Part shown: piece after piece, positions 11,361-19,934 of the stretch | Position numbering within the stretch: position 1 is the stretch's first letter | Layout: each line of letters begins with the position of its first letter | Source: Nitrospira moscoviensis | GTDB taxonomy: Bacteria > Nitrospirota > Nitrospiria > Nitrospirales > Nitrospiraceae | Assembly (NCBI RefSeq): GCF_001273775.1 | Contig: NZ_CP011801.1 | Location: forward strand, 2,024,001-2,088,000 | Direction: 5' to 3' | DNA length: 64,000 nucleotides | Translations under genes and position numbers: made by a program | The notes under the pieces: model-generated | Told to the model about the DNA's origin: nothing | Database searches by the model: none | The model's input: only the letters and a program-made list of their open reading frames with translations

Positions 11361-11399
11361 GGGGGCCTCCTTTCGATTGAGGTGGGGTGGAGTTCTTCC

Positions 11400-11427
11400 T
11401 GAATAGCCATTTTCGGATTCCCGTCAA
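11400..11427 (-). promoter_or_regulatory. Candidate sigma-70 promoter of hsp20
   Basis: On minus: TTGACG, 16 bases, TATTCA, about 40 bases upstream of the hsp20 start. The -35 is good and the -10 moderate. No heat-shock inverted repeat (CIRCE) was seen. Confidence 0.4.
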
Positions 11428-11497
11428 GAGGGGGATGAGCCTGGCCCACATGGCAAGACCGGGGAAGGGCACGGCGCCGGGAGGTAGTATGTCGGCT

Positions 11498-11980
11498 TTA
11501 CGCGGGGCAGGCTACGGTGGGAACCGGCTGAGGATTGGATCCTGACTCCAGCGACTCGACGGGAAAGAGCGGATAGCGGGTTGGATAGTCGTCTGAGAGC
11601 ACGAGTTGCTTACAGAGGTTCGTGCGAGGGTTCATCAAGAGCGGCCCCCGTAGATTGGCGGTGATGCGGCCGGGATCGTCCGATGGAATCGTCAGGATGA
11701 CGGCGAGGGTCAATTCGTCCGCCTCCATGCTCCCCACTTCCTCCAACGCCTCGGGGGAATACGTCACCCGATAGTCGGTGTGGAACAGGGCCGGATCGAT
11801 CACGACGAAGGCGAGCGCCGGCTCGTCGAGCGACTGCAGCCATTTGAACGGCGCGTCGGTGTCGTGATCCAGCATGACGTAGCGCCGGTGATCGGGGAAT
11901 CCGAGCAGGCCGGAGGGAAAGGCGAGGATTGACTTGTCGTCGATTTCAAAAGAGCCGAAACGGCTTGAGGTACATTTCAT
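11498..11980 (-). CDS. fliW: Flagellar assembly factor FliW
   Basis: FliW binds CsrA and flagellin and so couples filament assembly to flagellin mRNA translation. The 160-residue protein starts MKCTSSRFGSFEIDDKS and has FPSGLLGFPDHRRYVML, FVVIDPALF and a NLRGPLLMNPRTNLCKQLVL segment, all usual for the family. A GTG three codons upstream (11989) directly abuts the csrA stop; the ATG at 11980 is preferred because family members begin at MKxxTxRFG. It follows csrA on the same strand, the classic pairing. The terminal about 15 residues are poorly conserved in appearance. Confidence 0.93.
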   Translation of the reverse strand: MKCTSSRFGSFEIDDKSILAFPSGLLGFPDHRRYVMLDHDTDAPFKWLQSLDEPALAFVVIDPALFHTDYRVTYSPEALEEVGSMEADELTLAVILTIPSDDPGRITANLRGPLLMNPRTNLCKQLVLSDDYPTRYPLFPVESLESGSNPQPVPTVACPA

Positions 11981-11989
11981 AACCGGCAC

Positions 11990-12235
11990 TCACTGGGCGG
12001 CGCGGCGTTTCGGCGGTGTGAGCCGCCGGAAGGCGTCGAGCGGAATGACGCCGGTTTGCGCCGCCAGCTGATTCTCACTGAGGATGCGGGCATGCACTTC
12101 ATCACGATGGACCTCCACGGTTTTCGGCGCTTCGATGCCGAGACGGACCTGTCCGCCCTTGGTGCCGAGCACGATGACCCGAATGTCGGGCCCGATGGTC
12201 ACGCCTTCTCCGCGTCGGCGTGTGAGGACCAGCAT
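11990..12235 (-). CDS. csrA: Carbon storage regulator CsrA
   Basis: An 81-residue RNA-binding dimer protein that represses translation by blocking GGA sites. It begins [11 protein letters not shown] and contains [20 protein letters not shown] and VHRDEV, whose Arg corresponds to the RNA-contact Arg 44 of the family. The C-terminus is extended by about 20 residues ([11 protein letters not shown]). AAGGAAGG precedes the ATG. An in-frame extension upstream to about 12373 runs through repeat copy E and is not coding in appearance. It lies between flgL and fliW, so hook-filament junction, CsrA and its antagonist are on one transcript. Confidence 0.95.
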   Translation of the reverse strand: MLVLTRRRGEGVTIGPDIRVIVLGTKGGQVRLGIEAPKTVEVHRDEVHARILSENQLAAQTGVIPLDAFRRLTPPKRRAAQ

Positions 12236-12295
12236 GGAGCCTTCCTTGGCGAGAACGATCCCGCCCTTTATCGGCCTGTCGATTCGAAACCTTAG

Positions 12296-12388
12296 GGGGC
12301 AGGCACCATTGCCAGCGGGGTCAGGTCCCACGCGAAACGCGAAGAAGGGGACCAGACCCCTGGCTGCGCGCAAATGGTGCCTGATCCC
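12296..12388 (+). repeat. GGGGTCAGGCACC palindromic element, copy E (flgL-csrA spacer)
   Basis: A 93-bp copy: GGGGCAGGCACCATTG at the left, the central hairpin GGGGTCAGGTCCCACGCGAAACGCG...GGGGACCAGACCCC, and CAAATGGTGCCTGATCCC at the right. It fills most of the gap between the flgL stop (12392) and the csrA leader and could fold in the mRNA as a processing or attenuating hairpin. Confidence 0.88.
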
Positions 12389-12391
12389 TTC

Positions 12392-14155
12392 TCAGAGATA
12401 ATTCAACAACGAGTTTTCGAACACTTTCGCCAGTGTTCGGCTCGCCGCCTCGATCGCATATTGCTGGAGCGTCAGATCGGAGATGGCTTTCGCCAGATCG
12501 ACGTCCTCCGTTTCGGACAGCGTCTGCACGAAAAAGCCTTTGGCCTCATCGAGCTGCGCGGCGCTCGTCGTCAAGCGATGGGACGTCGCACCCACTTCTC
12601 CCTGCATCGCGCCGATCTGCGAGAGGCCTTGGTTCAATCCGCCTAGCGCCTCGCTGATCCCCTGCCGGTCATTGCCCCGCAGCGCGCCGACCAACTGTTT
12701 CACGGTTGCAAAGATATCTACGGTGCCGGCGGTAAAGGCGCGGTCGCCGGCGACATTGGTGGGCACGGTCTGGTTCGTCCCGATTTCAATCGCGTGGACG
12801 CCGGCGTCGCCTTGGTACTGCAGGCCCGAGACGACGGAAAAGAGATCGCCGTTCGCCGGCGCGCCGGTCCCGTTCGTCAGGGTCAGGCGGATGCCGTCGA
12901 AGCTGATTTCGCTCCCCGACGCATAGGCTTGATTGGACAGCACCGTGCGCGGCGCCAGGCTGACGGAGAACGTGTCGCCGGTCTGCGGGCCGCCCTGCTG
13001 GCCGTTCGCCAGGACGACGCGCAGGCCGGCGAACGAGATCGCCTCGCCCGATACGTAGGTGTTGCCGGACGACAAGGTCGTGCTGGTCGTCTGGTCCACC
13101 ACCGAGTACTGCGTCGCGGACGTAAATTGGATTTGATAGGTGTGCAGCGTGAGCTGCGCCGCGTTCACCATGCCGGCGTCCACCACGGCGGCCGCGCCGG
13201 TGTTGGACGAGCCGCGGGCGGCTGAAACGGGGGCGGTCACGTTCAGCACGTCGTACGTGGTGGCCGAGGTAAACCGGATCAGATAATCGTCCAGGGTGGC
13301 CGCATTGTCGTCCACCACCCGCCCCTGTCCGGCGACCGCGCCGCCGGTGTTGCCGGCGGCCGGAGCCACCGTGGCGGTGAGCGCAAACGGCGCGCCGCCG
13401 GTGGTCCCGCTGCCGCCCATGAACCCGAGCGCGTTGCGGGCCAGGCCGCCCGTCACCGTCACCGTGGATGGTGAGCCGTTCGAGTCGGAGGCGATGGCGA
13501 GGCGATTCCCGTCGAAGGTCACCGTCACGGTCTTGCCCGCGTTCACCAGCGCCGAATCGGCGTTGATCCGGCTTTGCAGGCGGGCGGCCAGTTGAGCGCC
13601 GGTCAAGGACTCCGTCCCCGAGGTCAGGTCCACCGTGCCGGACGTGACGCCGTCCACGTTCACGATGAGCGTATCGGTGGCGCCGTTCGTCAGGGTCACG
13701 GGTGCCGTGATGGCGAGGCCGGTGGCCCGCCCGTGCGTGCTGGTGCCGGTGAAGATCGGCTGGCCGTTCAACTCGGTATTGGCCGACTGTTGGAGCTGTG
13801 CAAACAGCTGCCGCACTTCTTTGGCGCCGATGGTCCGCTCCGCCGCGCCGTTCGTATCGCTGCGGAACTGCACCGCCAGTTGCTGCACGCGGGACAGCGA
13901 GGCCGTGGCTTGGCTCAGCATCTTGTCGGACAGATCCAGCCGCGTCTGTCCGAACACGATGTTGCGCTGCCGCTGCTCGATGGACGCGAGCGACGCCTTG
14001 TCCAGCGCGATGTGGCTGAACGCGCTGGGATCGTCGGACGGCTGCCGGACCAGTTTGCCGGTGGACACCTGCTGCTGGAATTCCAGCGCCCGTGCCCGCG
14101 CGCGGGCCAGATTGTTCGCGAGGACGCCGAAGGTTTGTAATTCCGTGACGCGCAT
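12392..14155 (-). CDS. flgL: Hook-filament junction protein FlgL (enlarged)
   Basis: FlgL (HAP3) joins hook to filament. The N-terminal D0/D1 coil (MRVTELQTFGVLANNL, LEFQQQVSTGKLVRQPSDDPSAF) and C-terminal coil (EDVDLAKAISDLTLQQYAIEAASRT, then NSLLNYL) are typical. At 587 residues it is much longer than common FlgL proteins; the extra part (about 150-460) holds Flagellin_IN-like sequence (INADSALVNAGKTVTVTF) and repeated segments of the type LxxYxIxFTSATxYxVV and ISFDGIRLTL. The same kind of module occurs in the neighbouring FlgK, so the two share surface domains. GAGG lies before the ATG; it follows flgK by 13 bases. Confidence 0.93.
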   Translation of the reverse strand: MRVTELQTFGVLANNLARARARALEFQQQVSTGKLVRQPSDDPSAFSHIALDKASLASIEQRQRNIVFGQTRLDLSDKMLSQATASLSRVQQLAVQFRSDTNGAAERTIGAKEVRQLFAQLQQSANTELNGQPIFTGTSTHGRATGLAITAPVTLTNGATDTLIVNVDGVTSGTVDLTSGTESLTGAQLAARLQSRINADSALVNAGKTVTVTFDGNRLAIASDSNGSPSTVTVTGGLARNALGFMGGSGTTGGAPFALTATVAPAAGNTGGAVAGQGRVVDDNAATLDDYLIRFTSATTYDVLNVTAPVSAARGSSNTGAAAVVDAGMVNAAQLTLHTYQIQFTSATQYSVVDQTTSTTLSSGNTYVSGEAISFAGLRVVLANGQQGGPQTGDTFSVSLAPRTVLSNQAYASGSEISFDGIRLTLTNGTGAPANGDLFSVVSGLQYQGDAGVHAIEIGTNQTVPTNVAGDRAFTAGTVDIFATVKQLVGALRGNDRQGISEALGGLNQGLSQIGAMQGEVGATSHRLTTSAAQLDEAKGFFVQTLSETEDVDLAKAISDLTLQQYAIEAASRTLAKVFENSLLNYL

Positions 14156-14168
14156 GGGAGCCTCGATC

Positions 14169-16196
14169 CTAGGGTTTAATGGACAACAGCGTCTGGAACA
14201 TTTCGTCCGTGATACGCACGAGCCGCGACGCGGCTTCGAAGCCCCGCTGGAACTTGATGAGGTTCACCAGTTCTTCGTCGATGGAGACGCCGGACACCTG
14301 CGCACGCAGGGTGTCGATCTGATCCTTGAGAATCGCTTGGGCTTCCTGTTCGCGGTCGGCCGTCTGTGCGGCGACTCCCAGGCCTGCGGCCGCCGTCCGA
14401 TACGCGTCGTTCAAGGTGCCGTTGTTCAGGCTGGCAAACTGCCGGTGCTGGAGTGCGACCAACGACAGGAGATTGGCGTTGTTGCCGGGAATGCCGGTTC
14501 TCGTCGAGGACGTCGCGACGGACGCCGGGTTCGTGAGCGTCACCGCCAGATCGCGGGCGGCGTGGCTGTACGCATCGACTTCGAACCGGTCGCCGGCGGC
14601 CGGTGCGCCGGTGAGCGTGACGCTGAGGCCGTCGAACGCCAGGGTCGCCGGGCTGGTGTACGTTCCCGAGGCGGCCGTGGCGGTGCCTCCGGTCAATCCC
14701 AGCGAGGCGCGGGCCGTGCCGCCGGTCACATCGACGGCGGAGGCGGTCGTCGTATTGTTCGAGGTGATGACCAAGCGGCTGGTCGTGGTGTCATAGGTCA
14801 CCGCCACGGTTTTGCCCGCCGCCTGCAGCGCCGCGTCCGCGTTGATCTTGGCCTGCACCTCCTGCGCGAGGGCCGCCCCGGAGGTGTACGACAAGCCCGG
14901 ACTGACGGCGCCGGCCAGGGTGATCGTGCCGGATGCCACGCCATCCACGCTCACCGTGAGCGTATCGTTCGTCCCGGTCACGAGGGACAGCGGATTGTCC
15001 GCCGAGAGCGCGGTGATCGCCGTGCCGGTATAGTTGCCGCGAATGGTGGCGCCGGTCGTGACGTCCACGATGGAATAGGCCGTCGCCGACGAGAAGCGGA
15101 TCTCGTAATCGTGAAACGTGAGGAGACTGTTGGCCGTGATCGCGCCGCCGCCGATCGCCGCGGCTCCCTGATTGGCCGTCACGGGCCGCGTGGTCACCGC
15201 CGGAGGTCCGAACACATTAAGCCCCGTCGATCCGTCGAGCCCGTAGCCTTGCCGGTGAATGATGTTCACGGCGTTGGCCAAGGTCGCCGCGAGCCGATCG
15301 AACGACGCCTCCAGGTCGCGGACGGTCGTATCGCGCACGTCCAGCAGGCTGCGCAACCGGCCGTTCGAGATGAGCGCGTCGATGCTCAAGGGACGCGTGC
15401 CGCCGGTGGAATAGCCGATCGAAAACAGCCCATCGTTCTCCGGATCTTCCACGGCATTCAGCTGCCGGACCGTCGCGCCCTCCACGAGGACTTGCCCCCG
15501 CGCCGCGAAGACCGTGAGGGCGCCGGTGCCGGATTCCACGGTCGTGATGTCGACGCGCGTCGCCAGCTCGTTCAGCGCGAGTTCGCGCTGATCCCGCAAG
15601 TCGTTGGCGTTTTGGCCCGCCACCTCGGCCATCACGATCTTGCCGTTCAGCTCGGCGATCTGGTTCGACAGGCTGTTGATCTCCGCGACGGTCTGTTGGA
15701 CTTGGAGGTTCAACGATTGGCGGGCCGTCGCGAGATCGGACGCAGCCTGATTCACGCCGGAAGCCAATTGTCTCGCGTTCGCGAGCAGCACGGAGCGGGC
15801 CGCCAGTTCGCCCGGATTGGTCGAGACGTCCTGCACGCCGCGGAAAAAGTCATTCAGCCGGGCGGCGATGCCCTGATTGTTGCTGTCTCCGAACAGATTC
15901 TGCAGCCGGAACAATTCTTCCCGTGATACGGTGAGGCGGCCGAGATTCTGCTGCACGGTCGTGAGCTGGCGGTTGACGAATTGATCCGTGTACCGGCGGA
16001 TGGCGGTCGCCCGCACGCCGGTCCCCGCCATCCCCGGCTGACTGTTGAGCGGCGGCCGTTCGGTGAGCACCGCTTCCTGCCGTGAATATCCCGGCGTATT
16101 GACGTTGGCGACGTTATGGCCGGTGACGGCCAAGGCTTGCTGCGAGGTCGTGAGCGCGCTGCGCGCGATGTCGAACAACGAGGTCAGGCCGATCAT
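14169..16196 (-). CDS. flgK: Hook-associated protein FlgK
   Basis: HAP1, the first hook-filament junction layer. The 675-residue protein begins MIGLTSLFDIARSALTTSQQ with GHNVANVNTPGYSRQE, the rod/hook N-terminal signature, and ends with VNLIKFQRGFEAASRLVRI and TLLSIKP, the matching C-terminal coil. The central part (about 330-560) contains an HDYEIRFSSATAYSIVD segment and an INADAALQAAGKTVAVTYD Flagellin_IN-like segment resembling those in FlgL. flgN, its chaperone gene, lies 2 bases upstream and flgL 13 bases downstream. Confidence 0.95.
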   Translation of the reverse strand: MIGLTSLFDIARSALTTSQQALAVTGHNVANVNTPGYSRQEAVLTERPPLNSQPGMAGTGVRATAIRRYTDQFVNRQLTTVQQNLGRLTVSREELFRLQNLFGDSNNQGIAARLNDFFRGVQDVSTNPGELAARSVLLANARQLASGVNQAASDLATARQSLNLQVQQTVAEINSLSNQIAELNGKIVMAEVAGQNANDLRDQRELALNELATRVDITTVESGTGALTVFAARGQVLVEGATVRQLNAVEDPENDGLFSIGYSTGGTRPLSIDALISNGRLRSLLDVRDTTVRDLEASFDRLAATLANAVNIIHRQGYGLDGSTGLNVFGPPAVTTRPVTANQGAAAIGGGAITANSLLTFHDYEIRFSSATAYSIVDVTTGATIRGNYTGTAITALSADNPLSLVTGTNDTLTVSVDGVASGTITLAGAVSPGLSYTSGAALAQEVQAKINADAALQAAGKTVAVTYDTTTSRLVITSNNTTTASAVDVTGGTARASLGLTGGTATAASGTYTSPATLAFDGLSVTLTGAPAAGDRFEVDAYSHAARDLAVTLTNPASVATSSTRTGIPGNNANLLSLVALQHRQFASLNNGTLNDAYRTAAAGLGVAAQTADREQEAQAILKDQIDTLRAQVSGVSIDEELVNLIKFQRGFEAASRLVRITDEMFQTLLSIKP

Positions 16197-16198
16197 GA

Positions 16199-16711
16199 TT
16201 AGCCCCGCTGGTGGATGAGCATGTTGAGCCGGCCGGCGCCGGAGGACTGCCCGTCGGCGGTATACAGTTCCTGTCCCGGCACGACCGCCGTGCCGGCCGA
16301 CAGCGCTTGGTCGACCACCCCGCGAATGCCTTCGATGAGCACGACGTTCTGCTTGATCTCGTCACGGACCGTTTTGGCCGCGGCCATGTAGCTCCGATAG
16401 ACGGCTTGTAATTCGGCCGATGCGGCGCTTTTCAAGTGGTCGAGCAAGCCGTGAATGGACGTCGCCGGCGGCAGGCCCTGCCGGCCGGCCAATTCGTGGA
16501 CGATCCGCTGCCGCTCATCGGCCAGGGCCTGCAGCGATTCGAGAATCGACAGCCGCCGGCAGTTGATGGCGTGGAATTCGGTGATGGCGAGCGCCCGGAT
16601 GGCGGCCCGTTCTTCGTGGACCGTATCGAGCAGCCGGCGGCAGGCGGTTTCTTCCTGGCTCAACAATCGGCAGAGTTGGGCGGTGGTCGGCGAAAACGTG
16701 CGCGAGGACAT
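16199..16711 (-). CDS. flgN: Flagellar export chaperone FlgN
   Basis: A 170-residue, mostly helical protein that would keep FlgK and FlgL export-competent. It shows the usual weakly conserved pattern: an N-terminal amphipathic helix (LLSQEETACRRLLDTVHEERAA), a middle helix (RRLSILESLQALADERQRIV) and a C-terminal portion rich in aliphatic residues that binds clients. Identity rests on fold pattern, length and position directly before flgK and after flgM. AAGGAG precedes the ATG. Confidence 0.85.
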   Translation of the reverse strand: MSSRTFSPTTAQLCRLLSQEETACRRLLDTVHEERAAIRALAITEFHAINCRRLSILESLQALADERQRIVHELAGRQGLPPATSIHGLLDHLKSAASAELQAVYRSYMAAAKTVRDEIKQNVVLIEGIRGVVDQALSAGTAVVPGQELYTADGQSSGAGRLNMLIHQRG

Positions 16712-16787
16712 ACAGACTCCTTGTGATGGTGCAATGAACGCGTGTCCACCGTCCCAGCACGCATCGGCAAGGAGCCAGGAGGGCGTC

Positions 16788-17093
16788 TTACAATACGGCG
16801 TCGGTCAAGACCTGCTTGAGGATCGCGTCTCCGACCTTTCGTCCGCTGACATCGTACGTGCCGCTGTCGATGGACTGGCGGATGCGTTCCACCCGCTCGG
16901 CGCGCGCCTCATCCGGCTCGCCGGCGAGCGCGCGGATTCGCTGCAGCTCCTTGGCCTGCTCCGAGATGTGGACTTCGTCCTTGCCGGTTTGCTTCTGCGC
17001 AGCGGGGTGCTTCGCACCGGCCTGCTCCGTTTCCTGCACGCCGAGCAGCAGCTTGGCCAGATGATCCGCTTTGCCGTGACCTGATATCTGCAT
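16788..17093 (-). CDS. flgM: Anti-sigma-28 factor FlgM
   Basis: FlgM binds FliA until the hook is finished and is then exported, freeing FliA for late genes. The 101-residue protein has a disordered N-terminal half and the C-terminal FliA-binding helices: DEVHISEQAKELQRI, RAERVERIRQSIDSGTYDVSG and KVGDAILKQVL, all family hallmarks. GGGAGGCGAAT precedes the ATG. fliA, its target, is at 31534-32283 in the same window, beyond the RHS island. Confidence 0.93.
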   Translation of the reverse strand: MQISGHGKADHLAKLLLGVQETEQAGAKHPAAQKQTGKDEVHISEQAKELQRIRALAGEPDEARAERVERIRQSIDSGTYDVSGRKVGDAILKQVLTDAVL

Positions 17094-17157
17094 ATTCGCC
17101 TCCCGTTCGCCCCATGGCCCTAGCGGGCGATGGCGGCTTTAACCCCTGTCGAGTCCC

Positions 17158-17547
17158 TTATCGGTTCTCCCCGAGCGGAACTTGAGGGGCCGGGGCAACA
17201 TATTTGTCCGCATACTCCTGGACCATCCGGGTGATGCCGATGCCGCCCGCTTCAGCCGCCCGGAGTCCGATTTCCTGGTCGTAGAACGAATGAAAATAGG
17301 CCCCATGTTTATTGGCGACCGCTCCATCCGGCACTGTCTCCCGCATCACCTTCATGAGATAGGAGATGAAGTAGGCCTCGAACTGTCGGCCTGCTTCCAC
17401 GAGCTGTTGGCGCTGAGCAGCGGCATCCATCGGACGAGATCGGTCGAGCTGGGTCGTGATCCCCGCCGGGAGGGCGATCTGAGTCGCTCCTCCATATAAT
17501 GGTAGTGATGAGAGAGATGATCCGGTACTTCTTGTTAAATCATCCAT
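17158..17547 (-). CDS. flgJ: Rod-binding protein FlgJ, N-terminal domain only
   Basis: The 129-residue protein corresponds to the N-terminal rod-cap domain of FlgJ (FEAYFISYLMKVMRETVP, HGAYFHSFYDQEIG, GIGITRMVQEY). The C-terminal muramidase domain of enteric FlgJ is absent; many phyla have such single-domain forms and use a separate peptidoglycan hydrolase. It lies 18 bases after flgI and before flgM. Shine-Dalgarno sequence is weak. Confidence 0.92.
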   Translation of the reverse strand: MDDLTRSTGSSLSSLPLYGGATQIALPAGITTQLDRSRPMDAAAQRQQLVEAGRQFEAYFISYLMKVMRETVPDGAVANKHGAYFHSFYDQEIGLRAAEAGGIGITRMVQEYADKYVAPAPQVPLGENR

Positions 17548-17565
17548 ATCTATCAGTTGTTTCCG

Positions 17566-18705
17566 TTAAATAATTTCAAGATTCGCTTGAAGGGCTCCGG
17601 CGGACCGGAGGGCGGAGAGGATGGCCACGAGATCGCGGGGCGTCACCCCCACGGCGTTGAGCGCCCGGACCACCTCGCCCAGTGTAACGGTCTCATCCAC
17701 CACCATCAGTCTGGACTCCTGCTCCTTCACTTCCGTCTGCACATCGGGCGTCACCACCGTCTGACCGGCTGAGGATCCGATCACCGGCGCCGGCGGCTGG
17801 GAGACGTTCAGCGTGTTCTTGACGGAGATGGTGAGGTTGCCGTGCGAGATGGCGCAGGTGGAGATGCGGACATGCTCGCCGAGCACGACCGTGCCCGTCC
17901 GTTCATTGACGACGACCTTCGCTGCCGCATCGACCGATACGTCCAGCCCTTCGATCGATGCGATGTATTCGACGACCCGGCCTTGAAACGACGCCGGAAT
18001 GGAGGCCTTGACGGCCCCGGCGTTCACCGCCACCGCGCTGCCTTTCCCGAAGACCCCGTCGATCGCTTCGGCGGTGCGGATGGCGGTGGTGAAATCCGGC
18101 TGCCGCAGCAGCACCGAGACCGTCTCCCAGGAATCGAGATTGACGACCACTTCTTTTTCGATGATGGCGCCGCCCGGCACCACACCGGCGGCCTGATGAT
18201 TTTTTGTCACGGTCGCGCCGCCCGCCCCGCCCGTGCCGCCGAGGAACCCTCCGATGGAGATAGGGCCTTGCGCCACGGCGAACACTTGTTGATTGGCCGC
18301 TTTCAACGGGGTCAACAGCAGCGTACCGCCCTGGAGGCTTTTTGCGTTCGCCATCGATGACACGACCGCGTCGAGCGTCATGCCGGGTTTGGCGAAAGGC
18401 GGCAGCTTCGCGGTGACCATCACGGAGGCGATGTTCCGGGTCAGCAATTGGATGGGATCGATGACCAGGTTGACGCCCATCTTGTTCAACATGGACATCA
18501 TCGCTTGGATCGTGAACTGGCCGCCGATGACCATGTCGCCCGTGCGGTCCAATCCGACCACCAGGCCGTAGCCGATCAATTGGTTTTCGCGGACTCCTTC
18601 GATCGCGCCGATGTCCTTGATCCGCACGGCGTCGGCCGGCGCGGGGTTGAAGAAGACGGTGCCCAGGAGCAGCGAGAGCAGGAATCGGCAGGCATAGGTG
18701 GTCAT
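17566..18705 (-). CDS. flgI: Flagellar P-ring protein FlgI
   Basis: A periplasmic protein forming the P ring around the rod. Sec signal MTTYACRFLLSLLLGTVFFNPAPADA, then VRIKDIGAIEGVRENQLIGYGLVVGLDRTGD, the strong family N-terminus, and GVTPRDLVAILSALRSAGALQANLEII at the end. Mature length is typical (379 residues with signal). ATG 18705 was chosen because it gives a clean signal peptide; an upstream in-frame ATG at 18732 would add nine polar residues. It follows a small unknown gene closely. Confidence 0.94.
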   Translation of the reverse strand: MTTYACRFLLSLLLGTVFFNPAPADAVRIKDIGAIEGVRENQLIGYGLVVGLDRTGDMVIGGQFTIQAMMSMLNKMGVNLVIDPIQLLTRNIASVMVTAKLPPFAKPGMTLDAVVSSMANAKSLQGGTLLLTPLKAANQQVFAVAQGPISIGGFLGGTGGAGGATVTKNHQAAGVVPGGAIIEKEVVVNLDSWETVSVLLRQPDFTTAIRTAEAIDGVFGKGSAVAVNAGAVKASIPASFQGRVVEYIASIEGLDVSVDAAAKVVVNERTGTVVLGEHVRISTCAISHGNLTISVKNTLNVSQPPAPVIGSSAGQTVVTPDVQTEVKEQESRLMVVDETVTLGEVVRALNAVGVTPRDLVAILSALRSAGALQANLEII

Positions 18706-18728
18706 AGTACGGTGATCTTTCTCCATTA

Positions 18729-18983
18729 TCATCGATTGGCCGTCGCCTGCGCCCTACGCCCTAAGAACATGCGCGAGAGCCATCCCCGTTCCGAGGCCGA
18801 GTCTTGCGGCGACGCGCCATGCGGATTGTCCGACGGCTCATACCGCTGCGGCGCCGGAGGCGGATTCAAGTCGGCTCGGCGCACGACACCGCTCATCACC
18901 ATCATCTGCAAGGTGCCCAGGCTGAGCGGGCGTCGCAGGCGGCCCATTGCGGGAACCGGTTTCCGTCTGGGTGCAATCGTCAC
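18729..18983 (-). CDS. Small basic protein of unknown function between flgH and flgI
   Basis: An 84-residue, Arg/Pro-rich protein (MTIAPRRKPVPAMGRLRRP..., VRRADLNPPPAPQRYEPSD, GWLSRMFLGRRAQ). It starts at GTG 18983 behind a strong GAAGGAG at 18991-18997, lies 16 bases after the flgH stop and ends just before flgI, so it is very probably translated. No signal peptide or membrane helix is visible. No family was recognised. Its place among ring genes suggests a flagellar assembly accessory role, but that is only context. Confidence 0.6.
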   Translation of the reverse strand: MTIAPRRKPVPAMGRLRRPLSLGTLQMMVMSGVVRRADLNPPPAPQRYEPSDNPHGASPQDSASERGWLSRMFLGRRAQATANR

Positions 18984-18999
18984 AGGGTTCCTCCTTCGA

Positions 19000-19707
19000 T
19001 CAGAATGGATAGATCCAGTCGAGGATACGCACCAGCCAGCCGGGCCGCTGCACGTCGTCGAGCACGCCGAGGCCTGAATATTCGATCTTGGCGTCGGCGA
19101 TGGCGGACGACAGCACGGTATTCTTTGTATCGACGTCCACCCGGCGGACGATGCCGGCGATCGTCATGAGCTGCTTTTCGCTGTTCACCGTCACATCGCG
19201 CCGGCCTTCGATCCGCAGATCGCCGTTCGGCAGCACCTCGGTGACGATCACGGAGATGGTGCCGGTCAAGGTTCCCTCACGGCTCGTGGCGCCTTTGCCG
19301 CCGAATTTGTTCTTGGAGCTGGCGTCGATGCCCAGGCCACGGCGCGCTTCGTCCCCGAGCCGGATGCCCGGGAGGCCGATATAACCCATCCCGGTGCCGG
19401 CCAAACTGTTCTCCACCGTCGATTCGCGCTGCGCCGCCGTGTCGGCCGACTTCGAGCCCTTGTGCTTTTCGACGATCTTCACGGTCAGGACGTCGCCGAC
19501 CCGCATGGCGCGCAGGTCTTCATACAAGTAGGCCCGCCCGTTTTCCTCCTGCCATAAGGACCCGATCGTCTTGGGCGGCGGCAAGGGCGGCACGGTGATC
19601 TTGCTCGACACCGCCGGCGTGCTCATGCAGCCATAAGATAGAAGTATGAATATCAGAAAATAAGGGCAGTATGTACGTGTGCTCGTACTTCCAAAGAGGA
19701 TGCTCAA
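19000..19707 (-). CDS. flgH: Flagellar L-ring lipoprotein FlgH
   Basis: FlgH forms the outer-membrane L ring. The body is clear: GSLWQEENGRAYLYEDLRAMRVGDVLTVKIVE, GRRDVTVNSEKQLMTIAGIVRRVDV, KIEYSGLGVLDDVQRPGW. A lipobox ends the hydrophobic stretch PYFLIFILLSYGC. The start is uncertain: the only near-upstream starter in frame is TTG 19707, which gives 235 residues, the usual size, but this codon lies in the left arm of a palindromic repeat (19697-19932). Longer starts (up to ATG 19929) would translate the whole repeat. Insertion of the repeat may have replaced the original start region. Confidence 0.85.
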   Translation of the reverse strand: MSILFGSTSTRTYCPYFLIFILLSYGCMSTPAVSSKITVPPLPPPKTIGSLWQEENGRAYLYEDLRAMRVGDVLTVKIVEKHKGSKSADTAAQRESTVENSLAGTGMGYIGLPGIRLGDEARRGLGIDASSKNKFGGKGATSREGTLTGTISVIVTEVLPNGDLRIEGRRDVTVNSEKQLMTIAGIVRRVDVDTKNTVLSSAIADAKIEYSGLGVLDDVQRPGWLVRILDWIYPF

Positions 19708-19932
19708 ACAGGCCGTCCAGCAAGGCCGCAGGGAGGCGGACGGCGTCACGAATAAGTGACGCCACGTTTGTCCACGCCGCCGAGATGGTGAGGCGGCAGT
19801 GTCTTGCGACTGAGGCGCACCCTTTTCACCCGCCCGATCCCCGAGCCGCCAAGACGGCTCGTTTCCCGGTGGGGTACGTCGCAAGGAGACGCGCGACTGA
19901 GAACGCCGCTGGCGGTCCTGTTTCAGCATCCT
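19697..19932. repeat. Palindromic repeat family 2, copy a (flgA-flgH gap)
   Basis: A 236-bp element bounded by AGGATGCTCAAACAGG (19697-19712) and CCTGTTTCAGCATCCT (19917-19932), inverted with one mismatch; next come CCAGCAAGGCCGCAG inside the left arm and GAGAACGCCGCTGG inside the right. The same outer and inner motifs bound the element at 36653-36776. It fills the whole gap between flgA and flgH. Confidence 0.85.
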
Positions 19933-19934
19933 GA

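Noticed and set aside
12236..12373. N-terminal extension of CsrA
   Set aside because: The extension runs through repeat copy E, while the internal ATG has a good ribosome site and gives the exact CsrA N-terminus MLVLTRR.
13635..15926. A 763-codon open frame antisense to flgK and flgL
   Set aside because: Same reason: low-complexity Arg/Gly/Val product opposite two well-recognised genes.
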